Source: Betaproteobacteria bacterium
Lineage (GTDB): Bacteria > Pseudomonadota > Gammaproteobacteria > Burkholderiales > SG8-39
Length of the DNA stretch: 8,211 nucleotides
NCBI GenBank assembly: GCA_011391185.1
Contig: JAABRB010000143.1
Location: 1 to 8,211, forward strand
Direction: 5' to 3'
Both the position numbers and the translations under genes were made by a program. A model generated the notes under the pieces. That model had not been told where the DNA came from, searched no databases, and saw only the letters and a program-made list of their open reading frames with translations. Shown in pieces: positions 1 to 6,495 of this stretch. How positions within the stretch are numbered: position 1 is the first letter of the stretch; every line of letters begins with the position of its first letter.

Positions 1-1610
1 CCGAGGCGCCGCTCCGCATGCTCATGAACAACCTGGATCCCGAGGTCGCCGAGCGTCCGGAGGATCTCGTCGTGTACGGCGGCATCGGCAAGGCGGCACG
101 CAACTGGGAATGCTTCGACGCGATCGTCGCGACGCTGAAGCGCCTCGGGTCGGACGAGAGCCTGCTCGTGCAGTCGGGCAAGCCGGTGGGCGTGTTCAAG
201 ACGCACCCGGACGCGCCGCGCGTGCTCATCGCCAATTCAAACCTGGTCCCGAAGTGGGCCGACTGGGAGCATTTCAACGAGCTCGATCGCCAGGGCCTCA
301 TGATGTACGGCCAGATGACCGCAGGCTCGTGGATCTACATCGGCAGCCAGGGCATCGTGCAGGGGACGTACGAGACGTTCGCGGAGGCGGGCCGCCGCCA
401 CTACGGCGACGACTGGTCGGGGAAATGGATTCTTACCGCGGGACTCGGCGGCATGGGCGGCGCGCAACCGCTCGCCGCAACGATGGCCGGTGCATCGATG
501 CTCGCGATAGAGTGCGATCCGTCCCGGATCGACATGCGGATCAAGAGCGGCTACCTGGACGAGCGCGCCAACACGCTCGACGCGGCGTTCGCGATTCTGG
601 AGCGCGCACTCGCGGAAAGGCGCGCGGTGTCGATCGGGCTGCACGGCAACGCCTGCGAGCTCCTGCCGAAGATCCTCGCCCGTGCGCGCTCGAGCGACCT
701 GAAGCCCGCCCTGGTGACCGATCAGACTTCGGCACACGATCCGGCGAACGGCTACCTTCCCGAGCACTGGTCGCTCGAGAAATGGCGGGACCTGCGCAAG
801 CGCGATCCCGAAGAGGTCGCCACCTCGGCACGCGAATCGATCCGCAAGCACGTTCACACGATCCTCCAGTTCAATGCCATGCAGATTCCCTGCGTCGATT
901 ACGGCAACAACATCCGCCAGGAAGCGAAAAACGTGGGCGAAGGCCACGCGTTCGATTATCCGGGCTTCGTGCCGGCGTACATCCGGCCCATGTTCTGCGT
1001 CGGCAAGGGACCATTCCGCTGGGTCGCGCTTTCCGGCGACCCCGAGGACATTTACCGGACCGATGCGAAAGTCCGCGAGCTCTTCCCGCACGACAGGCAT
1101 CTGAACCTCTGGCTCGACATGGCGCAGAAGCGCATCCAGTTCCAGGGGCTGCCGGCGCGCATCTGCTGGCTGGGACTCGGTGAGCGGCACAAGGCCGGGC
1201 TCGCCTTCAACGAAATGGTGCGAACGGGTGAGCTCAAGGCACCGATCGTGATCGGCCGTGATCATCTCGACTCCGGCTCCGTGGCGAGCCCGAACCGGGA
1301 GACCGAATCGATGCGCGACGGCTCCGACGCCGTGTCCGACTGGGCCCTGCTCAACCTGCTCGTCAACTGCGCGGGCGGCGCGACCTGGGTGTCGTTCCAC
1401 CACGGCGGGGGCGTAGGCATGGGTTATTCGCAGCACGCAGGCATGGTGATTGTCTGCGACGGCACCGACGCCGCGGCACGGCGGATCGAGCGGGTGCTGT
1501 GGAACGATCCGGCGACCGGCGTCATGCGCCACGCCGACGCAGGCTACGAGGATGCCATCGCCTGCGCGCGGGAGCGGAAGCTCGATCTGCCGATGCTCGA
1601 CCGGGCGTGA
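1..1610 (+). CDS. hutU: Urocanate hydratase (urocanase), 5' end cut by window
   Basis: Cytoplasmic NAD+-dependent enzyme of histidine breakdown; it adds water to urocanate to give 4-imidazolone-5-propionate. The frame is open from base 3 and reads [17 protein letters not shown], which is the conserved interior of HutU. The ATG at 18 is therefore internal and the true start lies upstream. About 535 residues are visible; the family has roughly 555-565, so perhaps 20-30 are missing. Counting from the Met at 18, visible motifs are [17 protein letters not shown], the glycine-rich NAD+ site GLGGMGGAQ (residues 142-150), [17 protein letters not shown], and QGLPARICW with Cys383, which I take as the conserved active-site cysteine. 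[13 protein letters not shown] and [15 protein letters not shown] are also present. The TGA is at 1608-1610. No frameshift is seen. hutH follows after a repeat-filled 259-nt gap. Family assignment is very secure. Confidence 0.97.
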   Translation, partial: EAPLRMLMNNLDPEVAERPEDLVVYGGIGKAARNWECFDAIVATLKRLGSDESLLVQSGKPVGVFKTHPDAPRVLIANSNLVPKWADWEHFNELDRQGLMMYGQMTAGSWIYIGSQGIVQGTYETFAEAGRRHYGDDWSGKWILTAGLGGMGGAQPLAATMAGASMLAIECDPSRIDMRIKSGYLDERANTLDAAFAILERALAERRAVSIGLHGNACELLPKILARARSSDLKPALVTDQTSAHDPANGYLPEHWSLEKWRDLRKRDPEEVATSARESIRKHVHTILQFNAMQIPCVDYGNNIRQEAKNVGEGHAFDYPGFVPAYIRPMFCVGKGPFRWVALSGDPEDIYRTDAKVRELFPHDRHLNLWLDMAQKRIQFQGLPARICWLGLGERHKAGLAFNEMVRTGELKAPIVIGRDHLDSGSVASPNRETESMRDGSDAVSDWALLNLLVNCAGGATWVSFHHGGGVGMGYSQHAGMVIVCDGTDAAARRIERVLWNDPATGVMRHADAGYEDAIACARERKLDLPMLDRA

Positions 1611-1621
1611 GCTGACGGCGC

Positions 1622-1666
1622 ACCACCCCGGCTGCTGCGCAGCCACCCCTCCTCGGAGAGGAGGGG
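1622..1666 (+). repeat. Two-hairpin modular repeat, copy 1 (forward)
   Basis: Copy 1 of an element found three times in this gap. The order is ACCACCCC (1622-1629), hairpin I with arms GGCTGC/GCAGCC and loop TGC (1630-1644), a single A, then hairpin II with arms CCCCTCCTC/GAGGAGGGG and loop GGA (1646-1666), followed by an A-rich tract. The layout matches copies 2 and 3 base for base in the box and nearly so in hairpin II, while the outer stem of hairpin I differs but still pairs. It starts 12 nt after the hutU stop. It resembles REP/BIME-type intergenic elements in form; I cannot assign a named family. Confidence 0.85.
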
Positions 1667-1708
1667 AAAAAGATGCATCCCGGAGAGGAGGGGAAAAAGA
1701 TGCATCCC
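1654..1708 (+). repeat. Perfect 27-bp tandem duplication
   Basis: The 27 bases at 1654-1680 are repeated without mismatch at 1681-1707, and base 1708 continues the match. The unit begins CGGAGAGGAGG and ends AAAAAGATGCATCC. It spans the loop and right arm of hairpin II of repeat copy 1 plus flanking A-rich sequence, so the second unit carries an AGGAGGGG arm with no left arm of its own. Recent slippage or unequal recombination is the simplest origin (inference). Confidence 0.95.
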
Positions 1709-1752
1709 CTCCTTTTCAAGGAGGGGTGTCACGCGTAGCGTGACGGGGTGGT
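1706..1752 (-). repeat. Two-hairpin modular repeat, copy 2 (inverted)
   Basis: Reverse-orientation copy. Read on the minus strand from 1752 to 1706: ACCACCCC, hairpin I with arms GTCACGC/GCGTGAC and loop TAC, a single A, then hairpin II with arms CCCCTCCTT/AAGGAGGGG and loop GAA. Hairpin I has 7 bp here against 6 bp in copies 1 and 3. With copy 3 it forms an inverted pair separated by 16 nt, so the pair could fold into a large cruciform or stem as well as into single hairpins. Confidence 0.85.
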
Positions 1753-1768
1753 TCTATGAGCGCTGCAC

Positions 1769-1813
1769 ACCACCCCGCCCGCTCCGCGGGCACCCCTCCT
1801 TGAAAAGGAGGGG
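1769..1813 (+). repeat. Two-hairpin modular repeat, copy 3 (forward)
   Basis: Forward copy. ACCACCCC (1769-1776), hairpin I with arms GCCCGC/GCGGGC and loop TCC (1777-1791), a single A, then hairpin II with arms CCCCTCCTT/AAGGAGGGG and loop GAA (1793-1813), followed by AAACAGAAAAA. Hairpin II is identical to that of copy 2 read in the same sense, while hairpin I differs by paired changes. A 12-base piece, GCGTAGCGTGAC at 1829-1840, also matches 1733-1744 of copy 2 and looks like a remnant of a further unit. Confidence 0.85.
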
Positions 1814-1869
1814 AAACAGAAAAACCTTGCGTAGCGTGACTACCCGGTCATGATTCGGATCTGATACCC

Positions 1870-3396
1870 ATGCTCTCCCTCGGCCGTCAACGCCTCACGC
1901 TCGCAAACCTCCGGCGCATCGCGCGCGGCGCGGAAGCAATCGCGCTCGACCAGGCGTGCCTTACGGGACTGCTCGCGAGTGCGGCAGTGGTCGACCGGGT
2001 CGTTGCCGGAGACTCACCCGCGTACGGTATCAACACCGGCTTCGGCAAGCTCGCGCAGAGCCGCATTCCGCGCGAAGCGCTCGAGCGACTGCAGCAGAAT
2101 CTCGTCCTTTCGCACTCGACCGGCACGGGTCCGCTGCTCGGCGATGACGTGGTGCGACTCATCATCGCACTCAAGGTCGCGAGCCTCGCGCAGGGCCGCT
2201 CCGGTGTGCGTCCGGAGACCGTCGAGTCGCTCGTCGCCCTCTACCGGGCGCGCGTCTACCCGTGCATCCCCGCGAAGGGATCGGTCGGCGCATCCGGGGA
2301 TCTCGCGCCCCTCGCCCATCTCTCGGCCGCACTGCTTGGCGTCGGCGAAGTGCGGATCGGGGGAGTGCGCCAACCCGCTGCCGAGGGCCTGCGGCGCGCG
2401 CGCCTCGCGCCGCTCCGCCTGGCGCCGAAAGAAGGACTGGCCCTCCTGAACGGCACCCAGGTCTCGACCGCGCTCGCGCTCGCGGGCCTCTTCGCCATCG
2501 AAGACGCGTTTGCCGCGGCGACCGTCGCGGGCGCGTTGTCAGTGGACGCGGCGATGGGCAGCGACACGCCGTTCGATTCCCGCATCCACGCGGCGCGCGG
2601 CCACGCCGGGCAGATCGACGTCGCGGCGCTCTACCGCGATCTCCTCGCCGGAAGTGAGATCCGCGCATCGCATCGCGTCGACGACGACCGCGTGCAGGAT
2701 CCTTACTCGCTGCGCTGCCAGCCGCAGGTGATGGGTGCGTGCCTGGACGTGATCCGCGCCGCCGCGCACACGCTCGAGATCGAGGCGAACGGCGTCACCG
2801 ACAACCCGCTCATCTTCGCGGAGTCAGGCGAGGTGCTGTCCGGCGGAAATTTTCACGCCGAGCCGGTGGCGATTGCGGCCGACACGCTCGCGATCGCGTG
2901 CGCCGAGGTCGGCGCCCTTTCCGAGCGGCGGATCGCGCTCCTCATCGACGCGAGCATCAGCGGCCTGCCGCCGTTTCTCGTGAAAGAGAGCGGGCTCAAC
3001 TCCGGATTCATGATCGCGCAGATCGCGGCAGCGTCGCTCGCGAGCGAGAACAAGTCGCTCGCGCACCCGGCGAGCGTCGACAGTTTGCCGACCTCGGCGA
3101 ACCAGGAGGATCACGTGAGCATGGCGACCTTTGCCGCGCGGCGCCTCACCGACCTCGCCGACAACTGCACGGGCATCGTCGCGATCGAGCTGCTCGCCGC
3201 CGCGCAGGGCGTGGAACTGCGAGCGCCGCTACAGACCTCCGATCCGCTTCGCACTGCGATCACGAAAGTGCGTGCGGTCGCCGCACACTACGACGCGGAC
3301 CGTTACTTCGCGCCGGACATCGAGGCAGTCAAGCGGCTCGTCGCGGCGGGCGCGTTCAACTCACCGGCCGCGGATCTGCTGCCCTCGGGAGGCTGA
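1870..3396 (+). CDS. hutH: Histidine ammonia-lyase (histidase)
   Basis: First enzyme of histidine catabolism: cytoplasmic, usually a homotetramer, converting L-histidine to trans-urocanate and ammonia. At 508 residues it is normal family length. The self-forming MIO electrophile comes from Ala141-Ser142-Gly143 in GSVGASGDLAPLAH. Other active-site positions known from the Pseudomonas putida enzyme are present, shifted by one: Tyr52 (AYGINTGFGKL), Gln276, Tyr279 and Arg282 (QDPYSLRCQPQVMGA), Phe328 (GGNFHAEP) and Glu413 (SANQEDHVSM). The ATG at 1870 gives the expected short N-terminus (MLSLGRQRLTL). No strong Shine-Dalgarno precedes it, and an in-frame stop at 1837 excludes a long extension. 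It begins 57 nt after the last intact intergenic repeat and is tightly followed by hutG. All key residues are present, so it should be active. Confidence 0.97.
   Translation: MLSLGRQRLTLANLRRIARGAEAIALDQACLTGLLASAAVVDRVVAGDSPAYGINTGFGKLAQSRIPREALERLQQNLVLSHSTGTGPLLGDDVVRLIIALKVASLAQGRSGVRPETVESLVALYRARVYPCIPAKGSVGASGDLAPLAHLSAALLGVGEVRIGGVRQPAAEGLRRARLAPLRLAPKEGLALLNGTQVSTALALAGLFAIEDAFAAATVAGALSVDAAMGSDTPFDSRIHAARGHAGQIDVAALYRDLLAGSEIRASHRVDDDRVQDPYSLRCQPQVMGACLDVIRAAAHTLEIEANGVTDNPLIFAESGEVLSGGNFHAEPVAIAADTLAIACAEVGALSERRIALLIDASISGLPPFLVKESGLNSGFMIAQIAAASLASENKSLAHPASVDSLPTSANQEDHVSMATFAARRLTDLADNCTGIVAIELLAAAQGVELRAPLQTSDPLRTAITKVRAVAAHYDADRYFAPDIEAVKRLVAAGAFNSPAADLLPSGG
3387..3392 (+). 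promoter_or_regulatory. Ribosome binding site of hutG
   Basis: GGGAGG, inside the last codons of hutH, lies 6 nt before the GTG at 3399. It supports that GTG as the hutG start, although the reading frame itself is open far upstream. Confidence 0.7.
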
Positions 3397-3398
3397 TC

Positions 3399-4184
3399 GT
3401 GGCGCCGTACACGTTTCGCGCCGGTCGAACGCCGCTTCTCGTGTCGATGCCGCACACGGGCACGCACATCCCCGATGCGCTTGCGAGACGCATGACCGAG
3501 GTCGCGCTCACGGTTCCCGACACCGACTGGCATCTCGGGCGGCTCTATGAATTTCTGGACGGGCTGGGCGCGTCGGTGCTCGTCGCCACGCACTCGCGCT
3601 ATGTTATCGACCTGAACCGGCCGCCCGACAACGCGAACCTCTATCCCGGCCAGGACACGACCGGGCTCTGTCCGGTCGACACGTTCCACCGGCAACCGAT
3701 CTACGCGCCGGGCCAGTCGCCGGACGAAGCCGAGATTGCCGAGCGCGTCGCGCAATACTGGAACCCTTATCACGACAAGCTTGTCGAGGAACTGGCGCGG
3801 CTCAGGGCCGAGCACGGCCGCGCGCTCCTGTGGGATGGGCACTCGATCTTCTCGGTGGTGCCGCGCTTCTTCAAAGGGACGCTGCCCGACTTCAACCTCG
3901 GCACGGCCGAAGGCCGCTCCTGCGCAAGCGGCGTGGGCGAGGCGCTGCTGGCGATCGCGTCGCGCGCGCCCGGGTATCGCGCGGTGCTGAACGGGCGCTT
4001 CAAGGGCGGCTATATCACGCGCCGCTATGGCCGGCCCGCCGAAGGCGTGCACGCGTTCCAGCTCGAGCTCTCCGAGGCAACTTACATGGAGGAGGAGGCG
4101 CCGTTTCGCTTCCGCGACGAGCTGGCGGCGCGCGTGCGCCCGCACCTGCGCGCGATGGTCGAGAAGTTTCTGGAGACCGCGTGA
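3399..4184 (+). CDS. hutG: N-formylglutamate deformylase (N-formylglutamate amidohydrolase)
   Basis: Last step of the five-step hut pathway: hydrolyses N-formyl-L-glutamate to L-glutamate and formate in the cytoplasm. The GTG start at 3399 gives MAPYTFRAGRTPLLVSMPHTGTHIP and 261 residues, normal for the family. The frame stays open far upstream across hutH, but only this start fits family length and has a good ribosome site. Motifs typical of the N-formylglutamate amidohydrolase family are MPHTGTHIP (17-25), DTDWHLG (from 41), DLNRPP (71-76) and WDGHS (145-149), plus RFKGGYITRRYG and the C-terminal FQLELSEATYM. The His and Asp/Glu residues in these motifs are the likely metal and catalytic residues (inference). 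It starts 2 nt after the hutH stop, and its own stop overlaps the hutF start, so translation is probably coupled across all three. It pairs logically with HutF, which makes its substrate. Confidence 0.94.
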   Translation: MAPYTFRAGRTPLLVSMPHTGTHIPDALARRMTEVALTVPDTDWHLGRLYEFLDGLGASVLVATHSRYVIDLNRPPDNANLYPGQDTTGLCPVDTFHRQPIYAPGQSPDEAEIAERVAQYWNPYHDKLVEELARLRAEHGRALLWDGHSIFSVVPRFFKGTLPDFNLGTAEGRSCASGVGEALLAIASRAPGYRAVLNGRFKGGYITRRYGRPAEGVHAFQLELSEATYMEEEAPFRFRDELAARVRPHLRAMVEKFLETA

Positions 4185-5554
4185 CGCGCTTCTTCGCGGC
4201 CGAGGCGCTCTTGCCCGGCGGCTGGGCGCGCGACGTCGCGATCAGCGTCGACGCACGCGGCGATTTCGCGGTTGTCGAGGCAGATGCGTTGCCGGACGGC
4301 GCGCAGCCGCTCGCCGGCCCGGCGATGCCCGGAATGGCCAACGTCCACTCGCACGCGTTCCAGCGCGCGATGGCCGGCCTGACCGAAGTGCGGGGCGCGC
4401 CGGACGACGACTTCTGGACCTGGCGCGAATTGATGTACAAGTTCGTCGCGCGCCTGACGCCGGATCAGGCGCTGGCCGTGGCGCGTCATCTGTACATCGA
4501 GGTGCTCTGCGCGGGTTACACGGCGGTGGGCGAGTTTCACTACGTCCACAATCAAGCCGACGGCACGCCGTATGCCGACCGCGCCGAGATCCTGCTCGCT
4601 CATCTTGCCGCGGCGCGCGAGACCGGCATCGGCGTGACGTTGCTGCCGACGCTGTACCGCTGGTCGGACTTCGGCGCGCGCCCCCTCCAGCCGCGGCAGA
4701 AGCGCTTCGACACCGATCCGGCCGCGATCCTCGCGATGGTGGCGCGGGGTCGCGCCGCCGCGCCGGACGACCCGGACGTGCTGGTCGGCGTCGCTCCCCA
4801 TTCATTACGGGCCGCGGATCCCGCATCGCTCGCGGAGCTGGTCGCGGGAATCACCGCGATGGATCCGTCCGCGCCCATCCACCTCCACGCCGCCGAGCAG
4901 ACGAAGGAAGTGGACGACTGCCGCGCATGGAGCGGGCAGCGCCCGGTCGAATGGCTGCTCGCGAATCAGCCGATCGACGCGCGCTGGTGCCTCGTGCACG
5001 CGACGCACATGACCGCCGAGGAGACCGCAGCGCTCGCTGCGAGCGGCGCGGTCGCCGGACTCTGTCCGACCACCGAAGGCAATCTCGGCGACGGGATTTT
5101 CCCGCTCGTCGACTATCGCGCCGCCGGCGGACGCTACGGCATCGGCGGCGACAGCCATGTCTCGCGCAGCCCGGCCGAAGAGCTGCGGATGCTCGAGTAC
5201 GTGCAGCGCCTCACGCGGCGCAAGCGGAATCTCACGGTGCGCGCGGATTCACCGGCAGTGGGCACCACGCTCTGGACCGAAGCGGCGGCGGGCGGCGCCC
5301 AGGCGCTCGGCCGTCGCATGGGCGCGATCGCGCCCGGCCTGCGCGCGGACCTCGTCGTGCTCGACGCAGGTCATCCCGATCTCGCGGCGCGCGGCGGCGA
5401 CGCCATCGCGAACGCGCTCATCTTCGCCGGCGCGACGAACCTCGTGCGCGATGTGATGGTCGGCGGCCGATGGGTCGTGCGTGACGCACGCCATTCGCTT
5501 GCCGAGGCCGCGGCGCGCGATTACCGGCGCGCGCTCGCCGAATTGCTCGGCTGA
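4181..5554 (+). CDS. hutF: Formimidoylglutamate deiminase
   Basis: Amidohydrolase-superfamily metalloenzyme (subtype with HxH and Asp) that deiminates N-formimino-L-glutamate to N-formyl-L-glutamate and ammonia. The start is GTG 4181, overlapping the hutG TGA as GTGA, with a GGAG 5 nt upstream. The product is 457 residues, about the usual HutF length. Expected metal and catalytic positions are visible: His56 and His58 (NVHSHAFQR), His207 (APHSLRAADP), His236 (HLHAAEQ), His273 (CLVHATHMT) and Asp324 (GGDSHVS). These sit close to the zinc ligands and active-site residues reported for the Pseudomonas aeruginosa enzyme. The long open frame upstream of 4181 encodes unrelated Arg/Ala-rich sequence that shadows hutG. 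With HutG it forms the two-step route to glutamate, in place of the HutG-type formiminoglutamase that releases formamide. It is the last hut gene here. Confidence 0.95.
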   Translation: MTRFFAAEALLPGGWARDVAISVDARGDFAVVEADALPDGAQPLAGPAMPGMANVHSHAFQRAMAGLTEVRGAPDDDFWTWRELMYKFVARLTPDQALAVARHLYIEVLCAGYTAVGEFHYVHNQADGTPYADRAEILLAHLAAARETGIGVTLLPTLYRWSDFGARPLQPRQKRFDTDPAAILAMVARGRAAAPDDPDVLVGVAPHSLRAADPASLAELVAGITAMDPSAPIHLHAAEQTKEVDDCRAWSGQRPVEWLLANQPIDARWCLVHATHMTAEETAALAASGAVAGLCPTTEGNLGDGIFPLVDYRAAGGRYGIGGDSHVSRSPAEELRMLEYVQRLTRRKRNLTVRADSPAVGTTLWTEAAAGGAQALGRRMGAIAPGLRADLVVLDAGHPDLAARGGDAIANALIFAGATNLVRDVMVGGRWVVRDARHSLAEAAARDYRRALAELLG

Positions 5555-5713
5555 CGGCACGAGCGGTTATGCACCCCGGACAAGCCGGTTTCCTGCGCTG
5601 CAGCAGCACGAAGTAATCGTCGCCGCGCCGCGCGCGATACCCTTTTTGCGAGTTGCGCGGACCACTTGTTGCCGCACTGCGCAAGCACCGGGGGTGCAAT
5701 CGCAACAAAAATT
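5555..5713. other. hutF-tetR intergenic spacer (upstream part)
   Basis: There is no supported gene here. It contains a weak imperfect stem: GCACC (5685-5689) and GGTGC (5693-5697) around GGG, flanked by TGCG (5678-5681) and CGCA (5701-5704). The sequence after it is AACAAAAATT, not a T-run, so it is not a standard terminator for hutF. Base composition becomes more AT-rich toward 5705, where the tetR control region begins. Confidence 0.5.
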
Positions 5714-5737
5714 ATTCTTGAACCTGTATTCAAGAAT
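5714..5737. promoter_or_regulatory. Palindromic operator, probable TetR-type autoregulation site
   Basis: A perfect inverted repeat: ATTCTTGAA (5714-5722), spacer CCTGTA, TTCAAGAAT (5729-5737). The 24-bp site with 9-bp arms is typical in size for TetR-family operators. It ends 26 nt before the regulator's ATG and covers the likely -35 hexamer, so binding would block transcription of the regulator itself. That the adjacent protein binds it is inference from position and symmetry. Confidence 0.7.
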
Positions 5738-5746
5738 GGCTAGGAT
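5719..5746 (+). promoter_or_regulatory. Probable sigma-70-type promoter of the TetR gene
   Basis: The -35 candidate TTGAAC (5719-5724) and -10 candidate TAGGAT (5741-5746) are 16 nt apart; each matches the consensus at four of six positions. Transcription would start near 5753, giving a very short leader before the ATG at 5764, with GAGG at 5756-5759 as a possible ribosome site. The -35 lies inside the palindrome. Confidence 0.4.
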
Positions 5747-5763
5747 GGAGCAAGCGAGGTCAG

Positions 5764-6351
5764 ATGGGCCGCAAAAAGAACTTCGTCCCGAACCGTGTCA
5801 TCGACAAGGCGATCGGCGTCTTCATGTCCCGAGGCTTCGAGGCAACTTCAGTCAAGGATCTCGTCGACGCAACCGGTGTGCATCCGGGCAGCCTGTACAA
5901 CGCGTTCGGCAGCAAGAAGCGCTTGTTCGAGACCGCGCTCGATCGGTTCGACTCGATCTCACCGTTCCACGCCCTGCTCGACCGGGCGGAGCGCGACAGC
6001 GTTTCCCCGCGGGAAACGATCAGGATGCTGTTCGATGGCATCGTGAGCCCGGTCCGGGCACGGGGTGGCTATGAGAGCTGCCTGATCACGAGCGCAGCGG
6101 CGGAGCTGGGCAGGGGAAACCCCGCCCTTGCGCGACGCCTTCAGGCGTCTTTCGAGCAGATGGAGTCGCGGCTCTGCGAGCTCGTCCGGCGCGGACAGGC
6201 GTCCGGCGAGATTGCAAGCAGGAGAGAATCGCAGGATCTCGGAAGATTCCTGTTCAGCGTCATGCAGGGCATGACGTTGCTGGTGAAGTTGAACAACGAC
6301 CGGGGTCGACTTGCCGGCGCGGCCGAGGCCGCGATGGCAGCACTCGACTAG
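5764..6351 (+). CDS. TetR/AcrR-family transcriptional regulator
   Basis: One-component DNA-binding regulator of 195 residues, normal for the family. The N-terminal TetR helix-turn-helix spans about residues 10-56: the first helix includes VIDKAIGVFMSRGFEATS, then VKDLVDATGVHPGSLYNAFGSKKRLF, with the family's typical Gly-x-Leu-Tyr-x-x-Phe recognition region (G42, L44, Y45, F48). The rest (about 75-195) is an all-helical ligand-binding and dimer domain containing YESCLITSAAAELGRGNP, a pattern shared with many TetR regulators of unknown ligand. The ATG at 5764 follows GAGG by 4 nt. The perfect palindrome just upstream suggests autorepression. The next gene downstream is a periplasmic binding protein 144 nt away, the obvious regulatory candidate, but no copy of the palindrome lies before it. 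Ligand unknown. Confidence 0.9.
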   Translation: MGRKKNFVPNRVIDKAIGVFMSRGFEATSVKDLVDATGVHPGSLYNAFGSKKRLFETALDRFDSISPFHALLDRAERDSVSPRETIRMLFDGIVSPVRARGGYESCLITSAAAELGRGNPALARRLQASFEQMESRLCELVRRGQASGEIASRRESQDLGRFLFSVMQGMTLLVKLNNDRGRLAGAAEAAMAALD

Positions 6352-6446
6352 CTCGATCCGGCCCCCCGCGTTGCCGGCGTGGACAGATTTCGCGGAGTGC
6401 TGTCACGGCGCGAGTCCGGCGCGCGTTCGATACCGTACAACAAAGG

Positions 6447-6462
6447 CCGGGAAAATTCCCGG
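6447..6462. promoter_or_regulatory. 16-bp palindrome in the leader of the binding-protein gene
   Basis: CCGGGAAAATTCCCGG: arms CCGGGAA and TTCCCGG around AA, 33 nt before the ATG at 6496. It could be an operator or a short leader hairpin. It does not resemble the palindrome upstream of the TetR gene. The rest of the 6352-6495 gap holds no promoter I can support. Confidence 0.4.
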
Positions 6463-6495
6463 GATCTGCATCCAACCAGGAGAAGAGGAAGCATC

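Noticed and set aside
237..1646. 469-codon minus-strand open frame opposite hutU
   Set aside because: A shadow of codon bias in GC-rich DNA: Arg/Val/His-rich, no recognisable domain, and fully opposite a conserved gene.
1646..1813. Intrinsic terminators for hutU
   Set aside because: Stable stems are present, but they are followed by A-rich or mixed sequence, not a T-run, on either strand in the needed position.
1622..1840. CRISPR array
   Set aside because: Repeats are in mixed orientation, close together, without unique spacers of even length and without cas genes.
2739..3398. 220-codon N-terminal extension of hutG overlapping hutH
   Set aside because: The extra sequence is Arg-rich out-of-frame hutH; the GTG at 3399 has a ribosome site and gives normal HutG length.
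3830..4180. 117-codon N-terminal extension of hutF overlapping hutG
   Set aside because: It is out-of-frame hutG sequence; GTG 4181 with the 4-nt overlap fits HutF length and N-terminus.
5555..5713. Riboswitch or small RNA in the hutF-tetR gap
   Set aside because: Only a weak short stem is visible, with no recognisable conserved aptamer sequence and no terminator.
6352..6495. Second copy of the TetR-gene palindrome before the binding-protein gene
   Set aside because: No match to ATTCTTGAA or TTCAAGAAT found in this gap.
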